64,000 nt of DNA from NCBI RefSeq assembly GCF_000143415.4, contig NW_003314272.1, positions 2,691,728-2,755,727 of the forward strand, written 5' to 3'. Positions 21,886 through 34,012 of this stretch are shown in pieces. The stretch is from Selaginella moellendorffii. Its lineage: Eukaryota; Streptophyta; Lycopodiopsida; Selaginellales; Selaginellaceae. Position numbers and translations under genes: made by a program. Numbering within the stretch: position 1 is the stretch's first letter; each line of letters starts with the position of its first letter. The notes under the pieces are model-generated. The model saw nothing but the letters and a program-made list of their open reading frames with translations, did no database searches and was not told the DNA's origin.

Positions 21886-24262
21886 ATGACGATTACAAAG
21901 ATCCGGCGCCTTTCTTCCACGGGGCCGGTTGCGCGATTGGTCTGGATTGCCGCCTATCTCAGCGTCACGCTCGCGGCTCTCATGTCGACCTATTTCTTCC
22001 CAGCGCTCCATTCCCTGCTCCTGGCCAGCAAGGAGCAGCGATTTCCAGCCGCGATTGGGGATCTTGGCGGGGCGCAGCAGCAGCAAATTCATGGCCGCGA
22101 TCCCATGAAGTGGACGTGGGAGGAGGCGCCTCTCCATTTCTTTCGAGGAACAAAGCAGGATTCGAGCTCCAGTCTTGACAAGAAGGTAAGCTAAAAGAAA
22201 TTTGGTTGTGCTTGTTCTTGATTAATAGTTTCTCTCTTTGTTTTGCCTTTTGTGTGCTGGTTGGATGGATTTTAGCTGTGGAAGCACCCACCAAACCGGG
22301 GATTTGTGCCTTGCGTGTTGCCGAGCCGGAAGTATAAAGGTTTGTGTCAATCAATTCCAATTGTTTAAAGAAGCACGAGTTGATGGTGGGGGGTCTTTGT
22401 TTTTATTGTGCACTCGCAGCTAGCAAGGGGCCATCAAGAGGCTTCTTGGTCGTCCAGAGCAATGGAGGATTGAATCAGATGCGCGCTGGGGTAAATTGCT
22501 GGGAACTGGTCACTTGGTTTTGACAGCTTTGTTTTTTCATGCTAGATTTGCGACATGGTAGCAGTAGCGAGAATTTTGAACGCAACCCTCGTCATTCCGG
22601 AGCTGGACAAGCGTTCCTTTTGGCAGGATTCTAGGTGAGCGAAAATTTTCGTGCTTGACTAGTGCTTCAAGAACCCACGAATTTTCTTTTTTGGTTTCGT
22701 GCAGCAAATTTTCAGACATCTTTAATGAGGACTACTTCATAGAGGCACTAGAGCAGGATGTAGATATTGTCAGGAAGCTGCCCAAGGAGGTTGCCGACCT
22801 TCCGAAGTCTCGCAAGCAGTTTAGGAGCTGGTCCAACGTGAAGTATTACGAGGAAGAAATTGCTCCCTTGTTCGACGAATACCAGGTATGCTTCTCATTC
22901 AATCAACCAAACCGATTCCGCAACCTCTGTTCAATCCAGGTTATTCGTGCGGTGAAGTCGGACTCGCGGCTAGCGAACAACGGTTTGCCGGGTGACATAC
23001 AAAAGCTCCGGTGTCGAGTTCACTATGACGCGCTTCGTTTCTCCTCTCGCATAGAGGAATTCGGAAAGGCAGGCTGAGTCGAGTTTGCTAGATTGTGATC
23101 TAAGTCGTGTGCTGTCGAGCAGATGCTCGTGGACAGGATGAGGATGCACGGACCGTATATTGCTTTGCATCTTCGCTACGAGAAGGATATGCTAGCCTTC
23201 AGCGGCTGTACGCATGGGCTTACTCAAGACGAGTCAGATGAGCTTGCAGATATACGGTACGATTAAGAATTCTCCTTTTCGTGAGAAAGTTGTTTTAATC
23301 CGGCATTTTTGCCCCAGGGAGATCACAGCCCATTGGAAGGTAAAGATTATAAATGCCACGGAGCAGCGAGCCAAGGGCTTCTGTCCTTTAACACCCAAAG
23401 AAGTTGGCATTTTCTTGCAAGCGCTAGGATACCCTTCGGCGACCCGAATTTACGTTGCGGCAGGAGAGATATATGGTGGGAACGAGCGAATGCAGGAGCT
23501 ACAGGCACGGTTTCCAAACTTGATGAGAAAGGTAATCTACATTCTTGCGTTTCTTTTTAGTTCTTCCTTTGTTCTTATATATATTTTTTGTGGAATAGGA
23601 AACAGTTGCTACGCCGGCCGAGCTCGCACAATTCTCGAGGCATGCATCGCAAATGGCGGCTTTGGACTACATCATGTCAGTCGAGGCTGACGTCTTCGTG
23701 CCATCCTACTCGGGAAACATGGCCCGTGCAGTGGAAGGCCACAGGAGGTATCTCGGTCACCGAAAGACGATAATACCAGACAGGCAAGTTGGCCGCTCGT
23801 AAAGCTTCTCGTGAGCAAAATCCTTCTGACGGGCTTTGCTGCTTTTTCTCTTTTCCGTGTTTCACCAGGAAAGCGCTGGTCGATCTGATCGGCAAGACCG
23901 AAAGTGGTGTGCTCGAGGACGCGGAGCTGTCAAAGAGGATCATAGACATCCACAAGCGCAGGTTTGGATAAAAGATCTCACCACTTGCTACTCCCTCTTT
24001 TCGCTTTCGCTCCTGGGCTTTTGATGAAAGCTTTTTCTCTCGTCTCTTTTTTCGTAGGCAAGGCGCTCCTAGGAAACGAAAAGGCCCTGTCGTGGGTAGC
24101 AAAGGCAAGGACCGCTTCCGGACCGAGGAAGCGTTCTACACGAATCCTCTCCCGGACTGCCTGTGCAATAAGAACTCCGACGACGACAACGCTAGCTCGC
24201 AACAGCAACACACAAACTACACAATCGACGCTGTAAGTAATCACCACCCCCAACTCGAATAG
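21886..24262 (+). CDS. O-fucosyltransferase family protein (plant GT, DUF246)
   Basis: Eleven exons (21886-22185, 22276-22339, 22420-22490, 22546-22634, 22705-22885, 22940-23068, 23123-23256, 23318-23531, 23599-23783, 23869-23961, 24058-24262) give 554 residues. A signal anchor sits at about 16-42 ([23 protein letters not shown]), indicating a Golgi type II protein. Fucosyltransferase blocks follow: [60 protein letters not shown] with the HxRxE-type motif; and [40 protein letters not shown] with the conserved D-F-sugar-nucleotide region. Members move fucose or other sugars onto protein or wall glycans; the substrate is not predictable. Introns 6 and 9 have GC donors (23069, 23784). The last exon is read to the first stop. 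Confidence 0.88.
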
Positions 24263-24827
24263 AAGTAAGTGTCAATGTTTTTTCTTCCTTCTCTCTTTCC
24301 TTTCGAGAGAGAAACCATTGAAAAGAACAGAGAATTTTGATGATCAATCTCTTCGAATCCTAGCTCTTGTTTGGCGGCCAGGGATAAAATTTAATCGAAA
24401 GTTATGATGCACAACCATGGATAGTTTGAGTTTGATTTTTCTTCCCTGGTTGGAAGTTTCTTCCAAAATGGAGGCTTGGAGGAATTAAACGTTTGGCAGG
24501 ACGCGCCATTGTGTCCACGTGGCGTGCTCTCACTGGACTGCCACTTCATGAGCTCGAGGGTTTGGTTTTTTCTCATTCAAACACGCGCATTTTTTTGTTA
24601 TGGAAGTCTTCCATCGTATCGCAGCGCCACAGGGAGGTGAAGGCACTGGCGCATCGATTTGTCAGGAATTCCATGTTGCGAGGAGCGCTAATCGAGGCGA
24701 TCGCCGTGTCTAGTTGCGTGATTCACAGCATTGCTGTCATCGCCAACGCTAGGGGCTGTGGTGAGTGATCTGTGGCGCAATATAAGGCGGTGCTGGGATC
24801 TGGGAGCGGCATTCTGGGGGAATTGGC
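24263..24827. other. Intergenic
   Basis: This is the promoter region of ERO1 and 3' flank of the fucosyltransferase-like gene. No gene or clear element is seen. Confidence 0.4.
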
Positions 24828-26758
24828 ATGGGATCCGCCGAGAATGGGCAGGATCATCGCGAGGAGCTGGAGGCTAGGGGAAAGAAGCGGAGGAAGGGTT
24901 TGCGCCGCCGGCTATGGAGTTGGGCGGTGCTGGCGGCGCTGGTGGCGATCTTCGCAATGAGCGTGACTGGGACGTCTCCTAAGTTTTTCAACTACAGGGC
25001 GTACTTCCCGTGCCCTTGGCCGCATCACGTAAGTCCTTTCTAGAGAATGCTGGAAAAATTCTTCTCTTCTTTCATTCTCACTGCTAGAATTTTTTGCCTA
25101 TAGAATTCGCAGAAGCTCTCTGGAGTTGTGGAAGACTGCCAGTGTGACTACAAAACCGTGGACACCATCAACGAGGAAGTTCTTTTCCCTGCGCTCCAAA
25201 GCCTTGTAAAGAAGCCATTCTTTCGATACTTCAAGGTGATCGATCGCTAGTTTCGTTGTTCTTCCTTGTTTTTCTTACGTTCTTCTCGTCCCAGGTGAAA
25301 CTTTGGTGCGATTGCCCGTTCTGGCCGGACGATGGTATGTGCCATCTCCGCGACTGTAGCGTTTGCGAGTGCCCGGAGAACGAGTTCCCCGAGACTTTCA
25401 AACGGCCGAGTGGCCAACTTTCGCCAGCGGATCCAAAGTGTCAAGAAGGAAAGCCACAGGCCACTGTGGATAGAACGCTAGACAACCAAGCTTTCCATGG
25501 CTGGACCGAAGCTGACAATCCCTGGACGTATGACAACGAAACAGACAATGGTATGTGTAGCACCACCTCTTTCATCTCACTCGCTTTCTTTCCAGCGGAG
25601 ATGACGTACGTAAATCTCGTGCTGAATCCCGAGAGATACACTGGCTACATCGGTGCATCGGCTCACCGCATCTGGGACACGATCTACAAGATGAACTGTT
25701 TCAAAGGTACAAAAGTTCGTTTGTTTACTCAGGTCGCTCCAAATGCTCTGATTGTTTTTCTGTTTTGATTTTGATAGACGCGCACAAGGATGTCTGCACG
25801 GAGAGGCGGATCCTCTACAAGCTGATATCCGGTTTGCATTCCTCTATCTCTGTCCATATAGCATCCGATTATTTATTGGATGAATCCACAAACCACGTAC
25901 GTAGTTTCTTTTTTCTTTATTCTAACGCACGTCCTTGCATCAAACAGAACGTTTCACACTCGTTTTTGTATTGTTTCTCTCTGCAGTGGGGGCCGAATTA
26001 CACTCTCCTTCATGAGCGTGTGGTGCAATACCCCGACCGTGTGAAGAACCTCTATTTCGTCTATCTCTTCGTGCTTCGAGCAGTAAACAAGGTAAGTTTT
26101 TTTCTTGTTTCAAAACTTGCCAGAGGATTTTTTTTCTATCGTGGATTGTCTGACCGAGTAGGCCTCCGCGTTTCTTGCTCAAGCCGAGTACAGCACTGGC
26201 AACACGATCGAGGACGCCACAACGCAGTTGCTGATTAAGGACTTGGTCACAAGCCAGCGGCTGCTAAACTTGTGCCCGGTTCCTTTCGACGAGGCACAGC
26301 TGAGAAGCGTGGATGGAGGGGAGCTCAAAAGCCATATCCAAGAGCATTTCCGGAAAATCAGGTTTGATCGTTGTCCATTTTTTTCTCTGCGTGTTTTGCG
26401 TTGCTTGGCGATCCTGACCACCATTTTTTTTTTTTCGCAGTGCCCTTATGGACTGTGTTGGATGTGAAAAATGCCGCTTGTGGGGGAAACTCCAGACACT
26501 TGGTCTAGGCACCGCCCTCAAGATTTTGTTCTCGGAAGAAACGTCGCCGCATTCGGTATAAACTTCCTTCTTCCTCTCTCTTTTGTTGTCAAGAGCGTAG
26601 AACTTACGCTCTTTTCTTCTTCCTCGCAGCTCAATCTCCAAAGAAACGAAGTGATCGCGTTGATCAATCTCCTCTCTAGACTGTCAGAGTCTCTAAAGTT
26701 TGTGAACGATTCGCTACTCCAGAACAAAGTCAAGGGCCTGGGCTCGCGCGATATGTGA
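24828..26758 (+). CDS. ERO1: Endoplasmic reticulum oxidoreductin 1
   Basis: Nine exons (24828-25028, 25104-25235, 25295-25550, 25596-25706, 25778-25896, 25987-26091, 26162-26361, 26441-26555, 26630-26758) give 455 residues. A membrane anchor ([18 protein letters not shown], about 28-47) follows a basic cytosolic stretch, as in plant ERO1. The regulatory and shuttle cysteines lie in [21 protein letters not shown] (C116-C132), and the active site is CVGCEKC (C380, C383, C386). The FAD-binding helices are seen in [18 protein letters not shown] and [22 protein letters not shown]1 re-oxidises protein disulfide isomerase with oxygen, making H2O2 in the ER lumen. All catalytic cysteines are intact. 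Confidence 0.95.
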
Positions 26759-27013
26759 GCTCTCGCTCCCTCTGGAGCAGCGCGAACGAATTCTAAGAGG
26801 ACAAGAGAAAAAATTTTGAGCACTACCTAGAACTGGAATTTAGCAAAGCTAACAAATAAATACCGCTAAACTTTTAAACTAGCTCTTAAAGGAAAACGAA
26901 ATTAACTGCCACGTGTGCCCTAATCGCCCGGGGCCAGGGGTTAGTTGTGGCAAAGCCCTTTCGTTCGAGCGTCTCCGCCGCGATTTCTCCTCCTTTTTCT
27001 CTGGCCGGATCCA

Positions 27014-30000
27014 ATGTCTCACGTGTAAGTTTTCCATCTAGAACAAGAAAGAGAAGCAAGAAAGAATGAAAGATTTCTGTGACTTTGCCGCAGAACGTAT
27101 GATAATCTGTGGGAGGACGCAATGCGGGAGCTTGTGTCTGTTTTGAAGCTGGAAGTTCCAACTTACACATTCCAGGGACCTCAGGCAGCTTCTCCTTTTC
27201 CTTCGCTACATTCTAGCAGCTTTGCATCGCTCTTTCTCAATCTTTCTTTCTTTCTTGCCGCAAGAACCTGGTGGACTATTGTCGGATTTACGTCAAGTAC
27301 TCGAAAGCTTACAAGCTTCTCGAGGAATGCTCCGACATGGTTGTGCTCTCTCATTTCTTTTTCTGTTTGGTTGCGCTGCTAAAGTAAACTCTTTCTAGCT
27401 AGTCCATCCTCAAAAACGCATGGACTGCATGAAGACGCTCGAGGCAGTGGTCGGAAGGATATTGGAGATCAAGCACGTAAGTTCGAGGTGGTTTTGGGAC
27501 GCTAACTTTTCAAAGAGTTGTGATTTTCAGTGGATGGTGCATATGAACACTGGAAAGGAAGTCATCAATCTTGAAGACACCTTGGTAGGAACTCCTTTTT
27601 CTTCTTCATCTCTCTCTCTCTTTTCCTTGATCGTTTCCTTTTGCTTTCAGGTGAACATGACGTTGTCTCCAGACACTGTGGAGATCATTCCTCCGCGGCA
27701 CCTAGTGAATGACAATGCCAAAAATCTCGAAATCCGGGAGAAGTTTCTGGTTCGTTCTTGAGAGGTTTTATAGTCTCAAAGTCGCTCTTAACGAGCTACT
27801 CGCTAGCTGTCCAGCATAAAGTGATGGAGAAGCACCGAGCCGAGAAAGAGCTCGAGGAACAAGCCAGAAAAGAGGCCGAAGAGAAGAAGAGAAAGAAAGA
27901 GGAAGAGGCCAAAGCTCTAGAGCAAGTGTTCGAAGAAGAGAAAGAGAAGGAGGAAGTGGTGGATCCATTCAAAGACTTTCCATTCCCGCCATATACTCCA
28001 GAGCAGGCAATCGCGCTATTGCAGGTTAGTGGCTGTTTCCTATGATTTTGTTCTTGAATTAACTTTCATTTTCTTTGATCAAGTGTCTAGGCTAATGAAC
28101 GGGGGAGACAAGCACGAGAGCGTGTCAATCAGATGGCAAAAACACGGTCCTTTTCCCTCCCTTGTTTTCCTTTTTTTTTTTCTCTCTTTCGTTTTTCTTC
28201 TGGTTTTGATTTCTCGTTTCTTCTACAGCATTGTGCAAGAAGAAGCTTTGAAGAAGCAACAAGCTGGACATGAACCATTGTCTTCGGAAGCTGCTGCCAT
28301 TAGAATGCAATCTGCGTATCCTTTTCCATGGTTTTCCTTCTATCGAGAGTTATTTCTTACACGTCGTTTCTTAACTCCACCAAAGTGCTCGAGGCTTTCT
28401 CTTTCGCTGCCGAGTCAAGCATGATGCAAACAATGAGATGTCATTACTTAGTACGTAAGGAGTTCTTTACCCAGGCAGATACTAATTCTCTTTGCATGCA
28501 GATATAAATCCTTTTGCTCGCTCCGCTGCTCAAGACACGGCTTTTGGACGCCTCAGGGAGATACAGCTCAAGAGACGAAGCATCCAGCTTCTAAACTATG
28601 ACGAATATCTGGACGCAATGAGGATAGCGAAGGAGCAGCTCATCGACCTCGAGGGCCAAGAGATGAGGGAGATCATCCAAGAGAGCATAAACAAGTGGCT
28701 GAACGACCACCGCGACCCGGATACAGGCTTTTTCCCTCCGTTTCCAAAGGCAGGCGATGGAGGCAGCAAGTATATTGTGCAGCCGCCACCCAAGCTCGGC
28801 TTCCATGTCGAGGAGAAGAAAGGCAAGAAGGAGGATAAGAAAGAAGGGAAGAAAAAGAAGGCCAAAGGTCCTCCAGTTCCTCCTCATCCAATTCTTCCAG
28901 AAGAAGATCCGGAGAAGCCACCATCCTGTCCGAAGTTTTTCCTTCGGCACGTCCGAGAGTGCCTGGAACTCTACACTCGCAACTGGCACGACAAAGATAA
29001 CTCTGCCGATTTAACTCAAAAGCACGACATGGAGATGCTCAAGTCACACCTCCGGCCCATGGTCTTTGAACAGGTAGAGCCGATCTTTACTTCTTTTCTA
29101 TTCGGTGTTTAACGTTGAGCTCACAGATTCGACTCGAAGTTGACGAAACTACGAGAGTAATCTTAGACAAGGTCAAGCAAAAGATAGTTGCGGAGCTCAA
29201 AGCTGCTCGAAAGAAGCAAAAAGGAGACGCAGCCAAGCCCGAGAAGAAAGAAGCCAAGAAGGACGACGCCGACGAGGCGGCGCCACCTCCAAAGAATAAG
29301 CCAAAGAAACTCAAGGACACATCGGCTCAAAGAACTATCGAGTCTTTGTATGCAGAGCTCGCCAAGGCCGGCATCATCCAAGCTTATCCCAAGAGAGACT
29401 TCTCCGAGTTCGTGGCAACGGACAGCTTCTTTGGGACCAACTTCGAAATGGATCCCGTTGGATTGGATCCTTCCATGTCTCAGGTATGCTCACAAGTTCC
29501 ATTTTCTCTAAAGGTTTCTATCGCTGTTACACAGGTGAAGAGGCTGGCTATGGAGTACTGTGTCTTTCCTTTGGTCAGTGACTTCGTCCATGAGCACGCA
29601 CCCTTCATCAAGTCAGTCCTTCTCTACGGTGGAAGCCTCAATGGGAAGAAGCTCTTGGTAAGCTTTTTCTTCTCTTTTCCTTGACCGTGCAGTAGTTTCT
29701 GTAGGTCCATGCAGCATGTCGAACGGCGGGAGCTACGTACATAAATCTCTCGCCGGAAGTTACAGACGGACAGTATCCAGGAAAACAAGCCACCAAAATG
29801 CTGCAAATGGCTTTCAAGATTGCGAGAGTCATGGCACCATCCATAGTTCACGTAGACGGGGTTGAAAAGGTGAAAACTCGTTAAAGTTTTGAGCCTGATG
29901 AAGAAACACCTGTTTTTTTTTCCTTGCAGCTTTTTGTCACAGACAAAAAAAAGCTCAAGACTTATGGTTTGAAAGACAAGGCCAACCGATACAAGAAGCC

Positions 30001-30620
30001 TCTGTTGAAGGAAGTCCAAGGCATTAGGCCAGGCGATCGTGTGATGTTCGTAGGAACATCTTCGAGTCCTCAGGTAATTGTTTTCGTGTCAAACGCAAAA
30101 GTTCGGTTTTCATGATCTTTGTTTTACTTCGATCAGGACTCGCCAGGAAAGCCTCCGGCACTGGCCAACTTCTTCAACAAGCGGATCTACGTTCCATATC
30201 CCGACCATGGCTGCCGGTCATCGCTTTGGCGAGCTCTGATCGAGAGACACGGTGGTCGCGTCACGGACCGCTTCAACCTCTCCACCATCTCTCACGTCTC
30301 CGAGGGCTACAGCTCGGGAATGATCGAGCAGTTTTGCAAGGCGGTCCTGACCGAGAAGCGCAAGCGCAAGGTGAGGAGCAAGCCTCTGGCGATCGACGAG
30401 TTCACGACGCTCATCTACGACACGAAACCCGTGGATCCAGAGGTGCATCAAGTGCTCAGGGTGAGCAACCTCTCATTCTTTCTTTCCCATTCTAGTTCTT
30501 CCAAGGTTCTTCCATAGTTCTCATAAAAATCTGGTTTTGCAGGAATGGGCCAAGCCGAAAGCGGTGGATCCAGCCGCTGCGCAAGATCCCAAAGCAGCAA
30601 AAGGCGGCAAGAAGAAGTGA
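27014..30620 (+). CDS. DRC11: Dynein regulatory complex subunit 11 (IQ and AAA domain protein, IQCA1)
   Basis: Seventeen exons (27014-27024, 27094-27184, 27265-27339, 27399-27476, 27531-27584, 27651-27749, 27815-28024, 28091-28146, 28229-28315, 28386-28450, 28502-29073, 29127-29483, 29535-29657, 29705-29869, 29930-30073, 30137-30460, 30543-30620) give 862 residues. An N-terminal region (NLWEDAMRELV...) precedes a Glu/Lys coiled coil (about 140-205), an IQ motif (SSEAAAIRMQSAARGFLFRCR), a Lys-rich linker, and an AAA domain from about 595. Its P-loop is degenerate (LLYGGSLNGKKLLV); the Walker B-like strand is PSIVHVDGVEK. DRC11 is a subunit of the nexin-dynein regulatory complex of motile cilia. 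Among land plants such genes are expected only where sperm swim. Intron 2 starts with GC and intron 8 has a weak donor. Confidence 0.9.
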
Positions 30621-30856
30621 TCCAAGAGGTTCTTTGTTTCGTATCTCTTTTTTTCTTCTCGATTAGTTGCCAAACGATGTTTATTGCGAGAACTTAGCTC
30701 TCCAAGTTCTTGTGAGTTTCGCAAAGTTCTTTCCAAGGATAGGATTGTAAAGGCGAGGTTTTTGACCGGGCCAAAGTCAAATCCTTCTGGACAAACGCGC
30801 TTGTGAGAGCGCTCCATTTTTTTCTACGTCGCAAGAAAGACGAAGGCTTCCTTTCC

Positions 30857-30865
30857 ATATAAAAA
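30857..30865 (+). promoter_or_regulatory. TATA box of the first chitinase gene
   Basis: TATAAAAAA lies 48 bp before the ATG at 30913, after CCA, so the leader is very short. Confidence 0.55.
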
Positions 30866-30912
30866 AGTAAGCCTGTTCCTCCAAATCTTTGTCCCTGCCT
30901 CGACGAAAAACC

Positions 30913-32019
30913 ATGGCGATCGCTCCTCGCAGCATTCTCCCCCTCCTCCTCTGCGTTCTCATTGCTTCCTTCCACTCGTCCTCGTCCAGCGACGTCAAAT
31001 TGGGCTACTGGCTGGCATCGCGCCCAATCGTCTCGTCCGCCAATCTCCACCTCTACACACACCTCACATACGCCTTCGCGCAGCTGGATCCCTCCTTCCA
31101 GATCTCCCCCCAGCCCGACGACAATGGCAACATCGCCCAATTCACGCCCGCCGCGCGCGCGCTCAATCCCGCCATCGTCACGCTCATCGCAATCGGCGGC
31201 GGCGGATCCAACAGCACCCGCTTCGCGGAGATGGCCGCCGCCCCATCCTCCCGCGCCACATTCATCAACAGCTCCATCGCCCTCGCGCGCGCCAATGGAT
31301 TCCACGGCCTCGACCTCGACTGGGAGTTTCCCCAGTCCCAGCGCGAGATGTCCGACCTCGCCGCCCTCTGGGCCGAGTGGAGGGCCGCCATCCAAGCCGA
31401 GGCCACCGCCACGAGCCGCGCGGCACTCCTCCTCACCGCGGCGGTATACTACCGTGCCACGGTACAGAACGTGGGCGCTGGCACTTACCCGGTCGACGCG
31501 GTCAACGCAAACCTTGACTGGGTTGGACTCATGGCGTTTGACTACCACGGCGCGTGGGATCCCACCACGGTCGGGCCGCATACCGCGCTGTACAACCCGG
31601 ACAGTAGCGTCAACACCGACGCCGGCGTCACGTCGTGGCTGGGCCAGGGGCTCCACGCGGACAGGGCCGTACTTGGGCTGGCCATGTACGGCCGGTCGTG
31701 GATCCTGGCTAGTAACGAGTCAACGGGCATTGGTGCCGCGGCGGTAGGGGTGCCGGCCGACAGCACGCCGTTCTTCCGGGACATCGTCAGCTTCATCCGC
31801 GACAACAATGCCACCGCGGTGTACGACAACACGACCGTCACGGCCTACTGCTTTGGCGGCGGTGTGTGGATTGGATTCGATAGCCCGGTGTCCATCGCCA
31901 CCAAGGTGGAGTACCTCAAGAGCAGGGCTTTGAAGGGCTATTTCTTTTGGACGGCGGGCTATGATTCTAGCACCGGGGCTCTCGCCAATGCTGCCTCGGC
32001 GACGCTGGATTCACGGTAG
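30913..32019 (+). CDS. Class V chitinase (GH18), intronless copy
   Basis: A single exon encodes 368 residues. A signal peptide (SILPLLLCVLIASFHSSSSS) precedes the (beta/alpha)8 GH18 barrel: KLGYWLASR, HLTYAFAQLD, TLIAIGGGGSN, the catalytic loop HGLDLDWEFP, VGLMAFDYHGAWDP, AVLGLAMYGRSW and LKGYFFWTAGYD. The general acid is E138, with D134 and D136 in place. The first position of the DxxDxDxE motif is His (H131), not Asp, whereas the neighbour copy has Asp. Plant class V enzymes cut chitin or transglycosylate chito-oligosaccharides, and some are lectins or Nod-factor hydrolases. It is secreted and probably serves in defence. It is the upstream member of a tandem pair. Confidence 0.92.
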   Translation: MAIAPRSILPLLLCVLIASFHSSSSSDVKLGYWLASRPIVSSANLHLYTHLTYAFAQLDPSFQISPQPDDNGNIAQFTPAARALNPAIVTLIAIGGGGSNSTRFAEMAAAPSSRATFINSSIALARANGFHGLDLDWEFPQSQREMSDLAALWAEWRAAIQAEATATSRAALLLTAAVYYRATVQNVGAGTYPVDAVNANLDWVGLMAFDYHGAWDPTTVGPHTALYNPDSSVNTDAGVTSWLGQGLHADRAVLGLAMYGRSWILASNESTGIGAAAVGVPADSTPFFRDIVSFIRDNNATAVYDNTTVTAYCFGGGVWIGFDSPVSIATKVEYLKSRALKGYFFWTAGYDSSTGALANAASATLDSR

Positions 32020-32175
32020 CTCTTTCGAGAGGATTGGAAAGATCTTCAATTGATCGATCGATCGCTCATGGATTTGATTTGAGTGTGTAGAGACGATTCG
32101 GGTAGCTCTTTCGAGAGGATTTGGAGAGATCTTTGATTGATCGATGGCTCATGGATTTGAGCGTGTGTAGAGACA
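32017..32175. repeat. Imperfect tandem duplication in the chitinase 3' flank
   Basis: The stretch GTAGCTCTTTCGAGAGGATT, followed by a GATCTTCAATTGATCGATC-like tract, GCTCATGGATTTGA and GTGTGTAGAGAC, occurs twice in a row, at about 32017-32094 and 32101-32172. It begins at the stop codon of the first chitinase. Confidence 0.75.
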
Positions 32176-32500
32176 TTCTTTTACACAAATTCTACTTTGG
32201 CTTCTTCTTCTTTGTCTTCGCCATGACCGAAGCTTGGTAACGCTTGGGTGTTTTTGCTGGAGTGCACGTCACTTTCTCTTGCCAATCATCGAGAATTATG
32301 CTATGCTCCACTAGAAAAGCTCCACAAATTTATAAAATTCCAGGACTAAAAGAGCCAAGACTTGATTCATCGTGGTGGAAGTTTTGCTACGCTGTGTAAA
32401 AGTCAGCGAAAGTTTCACGAGTTGATCGTGGTGGATCTTCCACTAGTCCATCGGAGAAGACCTCTTACCAGTTGCGTGCGCTGATTTGCTCCTCTCCGGC

Positions 32501-32507
32501 TATAAAT
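32501..32507 (+). promoter_or_regulatory. TATA box of the second chitinase gene
   Basis: TATAAAT lies 43 bp before the ATG at 32550. The spacing mirrors that of the first chitinase copy. Confidence 0.55.
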
Positions 32508-32549
32508 TCTCTCGATCACGATCACGATCCAGAAAGTCTAGAGAACGAG

Positions 32550-33873
32550 ATGGAAAAGAGAAGCTTGGCCTCGATCTTCCTCGCTTTCCTCGTTGTCGCC
32601 AGTGATCACTACGCTGCAGTCTCGGCATTCCCGGCCCAAGATCCTTGGAGAAAGAATGATCCCTGGAACTGGCACTATTTCCCCAGGAACACCAAGGTGG
32701 TGAGGGTGGCCTACTGGCCGGCATACTCCGCCGATCAGTACCCGGCCTCGTCCATCGACTCCACGCTCTTCACGCACCTCAACTACGCCTTCGCCAATCT
32801 CAACGCCAGCGACAACACCGTCGTCCCCGACGATGCCGCGCGGATCGCCGCCTTCTCGCGCACCGTCAAGTCCCGCAACCCGTCGCTCAAGACGCTCCTC
32901 TCCATCGGCGGCGGCGGAGCCGATCCAAAGGCCTTCTCCGCAATGGCGTCCAAGGCCTCGTCCCGCGCGGCATTCATCTGGAGCTCCATCGCGCTGGCGC
33001 GATCAAACGCCTTCGATGGGCTGGATCTCGACTGGGAATTCCCGCAGAACCAGACCGACATGGACAACCTGGGCACCCTCTTCGCCGAGTGGAGATTCGC
33101 CGCGGCCGCGGAGGCCGGCCACTCGGGCCGCCCGCGCCTGCTGCTTACCGCCGCGGTATACTACTCGGGTACCATCAGGTACGGACTCACACCGCGCGGT
33201 ACCGCAAGTTACACATTGACTGCTCTTTGACTTTTTCCAGGTTCGTGGGAGGAGGAACGTACCCCACGAAATCGATCAACGCCAACCTTGACTGGGTCGG
33301 GCTCATGGCGTTTGACTACCACGGCAGCTGGGAGCCGACTGTGACCGGCGCCCATACCGCGCTGTACGACCCGAAGAGTGACGTCAACACCGCCGCCGGT
33401 GTCGCGCGGTGGATGGCGGCGGGGCTGAGGCCGGACAAGGGAGTGCTCGGCCTGGCAATGTATGGCCACTCGTGGATTCTCAGTGACCCCAGCGCCAAGG
33501 CTGGAATCGGGGCCCCGGCAAAGAGTCCCGGGCCGGGCGACGCGACGCCAGTGTTTGCCGGGATCGTGGCGACTGTTAGCGGCGACGACAAGGCGACGGT
33601 GGTGTATGACAATGTGACCGTCACGGCCTACGCGCAAGTTGGAAGCTTGTGGATTGGATTCGACAACGAGGAATCCATCCGGAACAAGGTGGGCTTCTTG
33701 CGCAGCAAAGGGATGAGAGGATACTTCTTCTGGACGGCCAGTTTCGATAGCGGCAATGGGACGCTCTCTCGCGCGGGTTTGATTCCTTGTCTTTCTCCTT
33801 TTGTTTGTTCTTGATCCTTTGCTCATCGTTTGCGCTTGTCTTTTATTTAGCTGCGGCAGCGCTGGGACACTAG
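32550..33873 (+). CDS. Class V chitinase (GH18), intron-containing tandem copy
   Basis: Exons 32550-33178, 33241-33776 and 33851-33873 give 395 residues. A signal peptide (LASIFLAFLVVASDHYAAVSA) and a short linker (DPWRKNDPWNWHYFPRN) precede the GH18 barrel. The catalytic motif is complete: FDGLDLDWEFP with D156 and E163. Further blocks are HLNYAFANLN, LLSIGGGGADP, VGLMAFDYHGSWEP, VLGLAMYGHSW and GYFFWTASFD. The first intron falls at YYSGTIR|FVGGGTY, where the neighbouring copy continues without an intron. The last intron is inferred: splicing gives LSRAAAALGH, which matches the neighbour's end better than the unspliced read-through LSRAGLIPCLSPFVCS. It arose by tandem duplication with the gene 530 bp upstream. 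Confidence 0.88.
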
Positions 33874-34012
33874 CCATGGCGATATCCAAGACGAAAGAGG
33901 AGAAAAACGAGAGAGATTTTGCTCATGAGCTTGTAGAAATTACCATTGAGGAAGATGATGGAATAAAGTATCTACTGTGAGATTCTAGGGTTTTAGGGTT
34001 CCAAGAGGGAAG

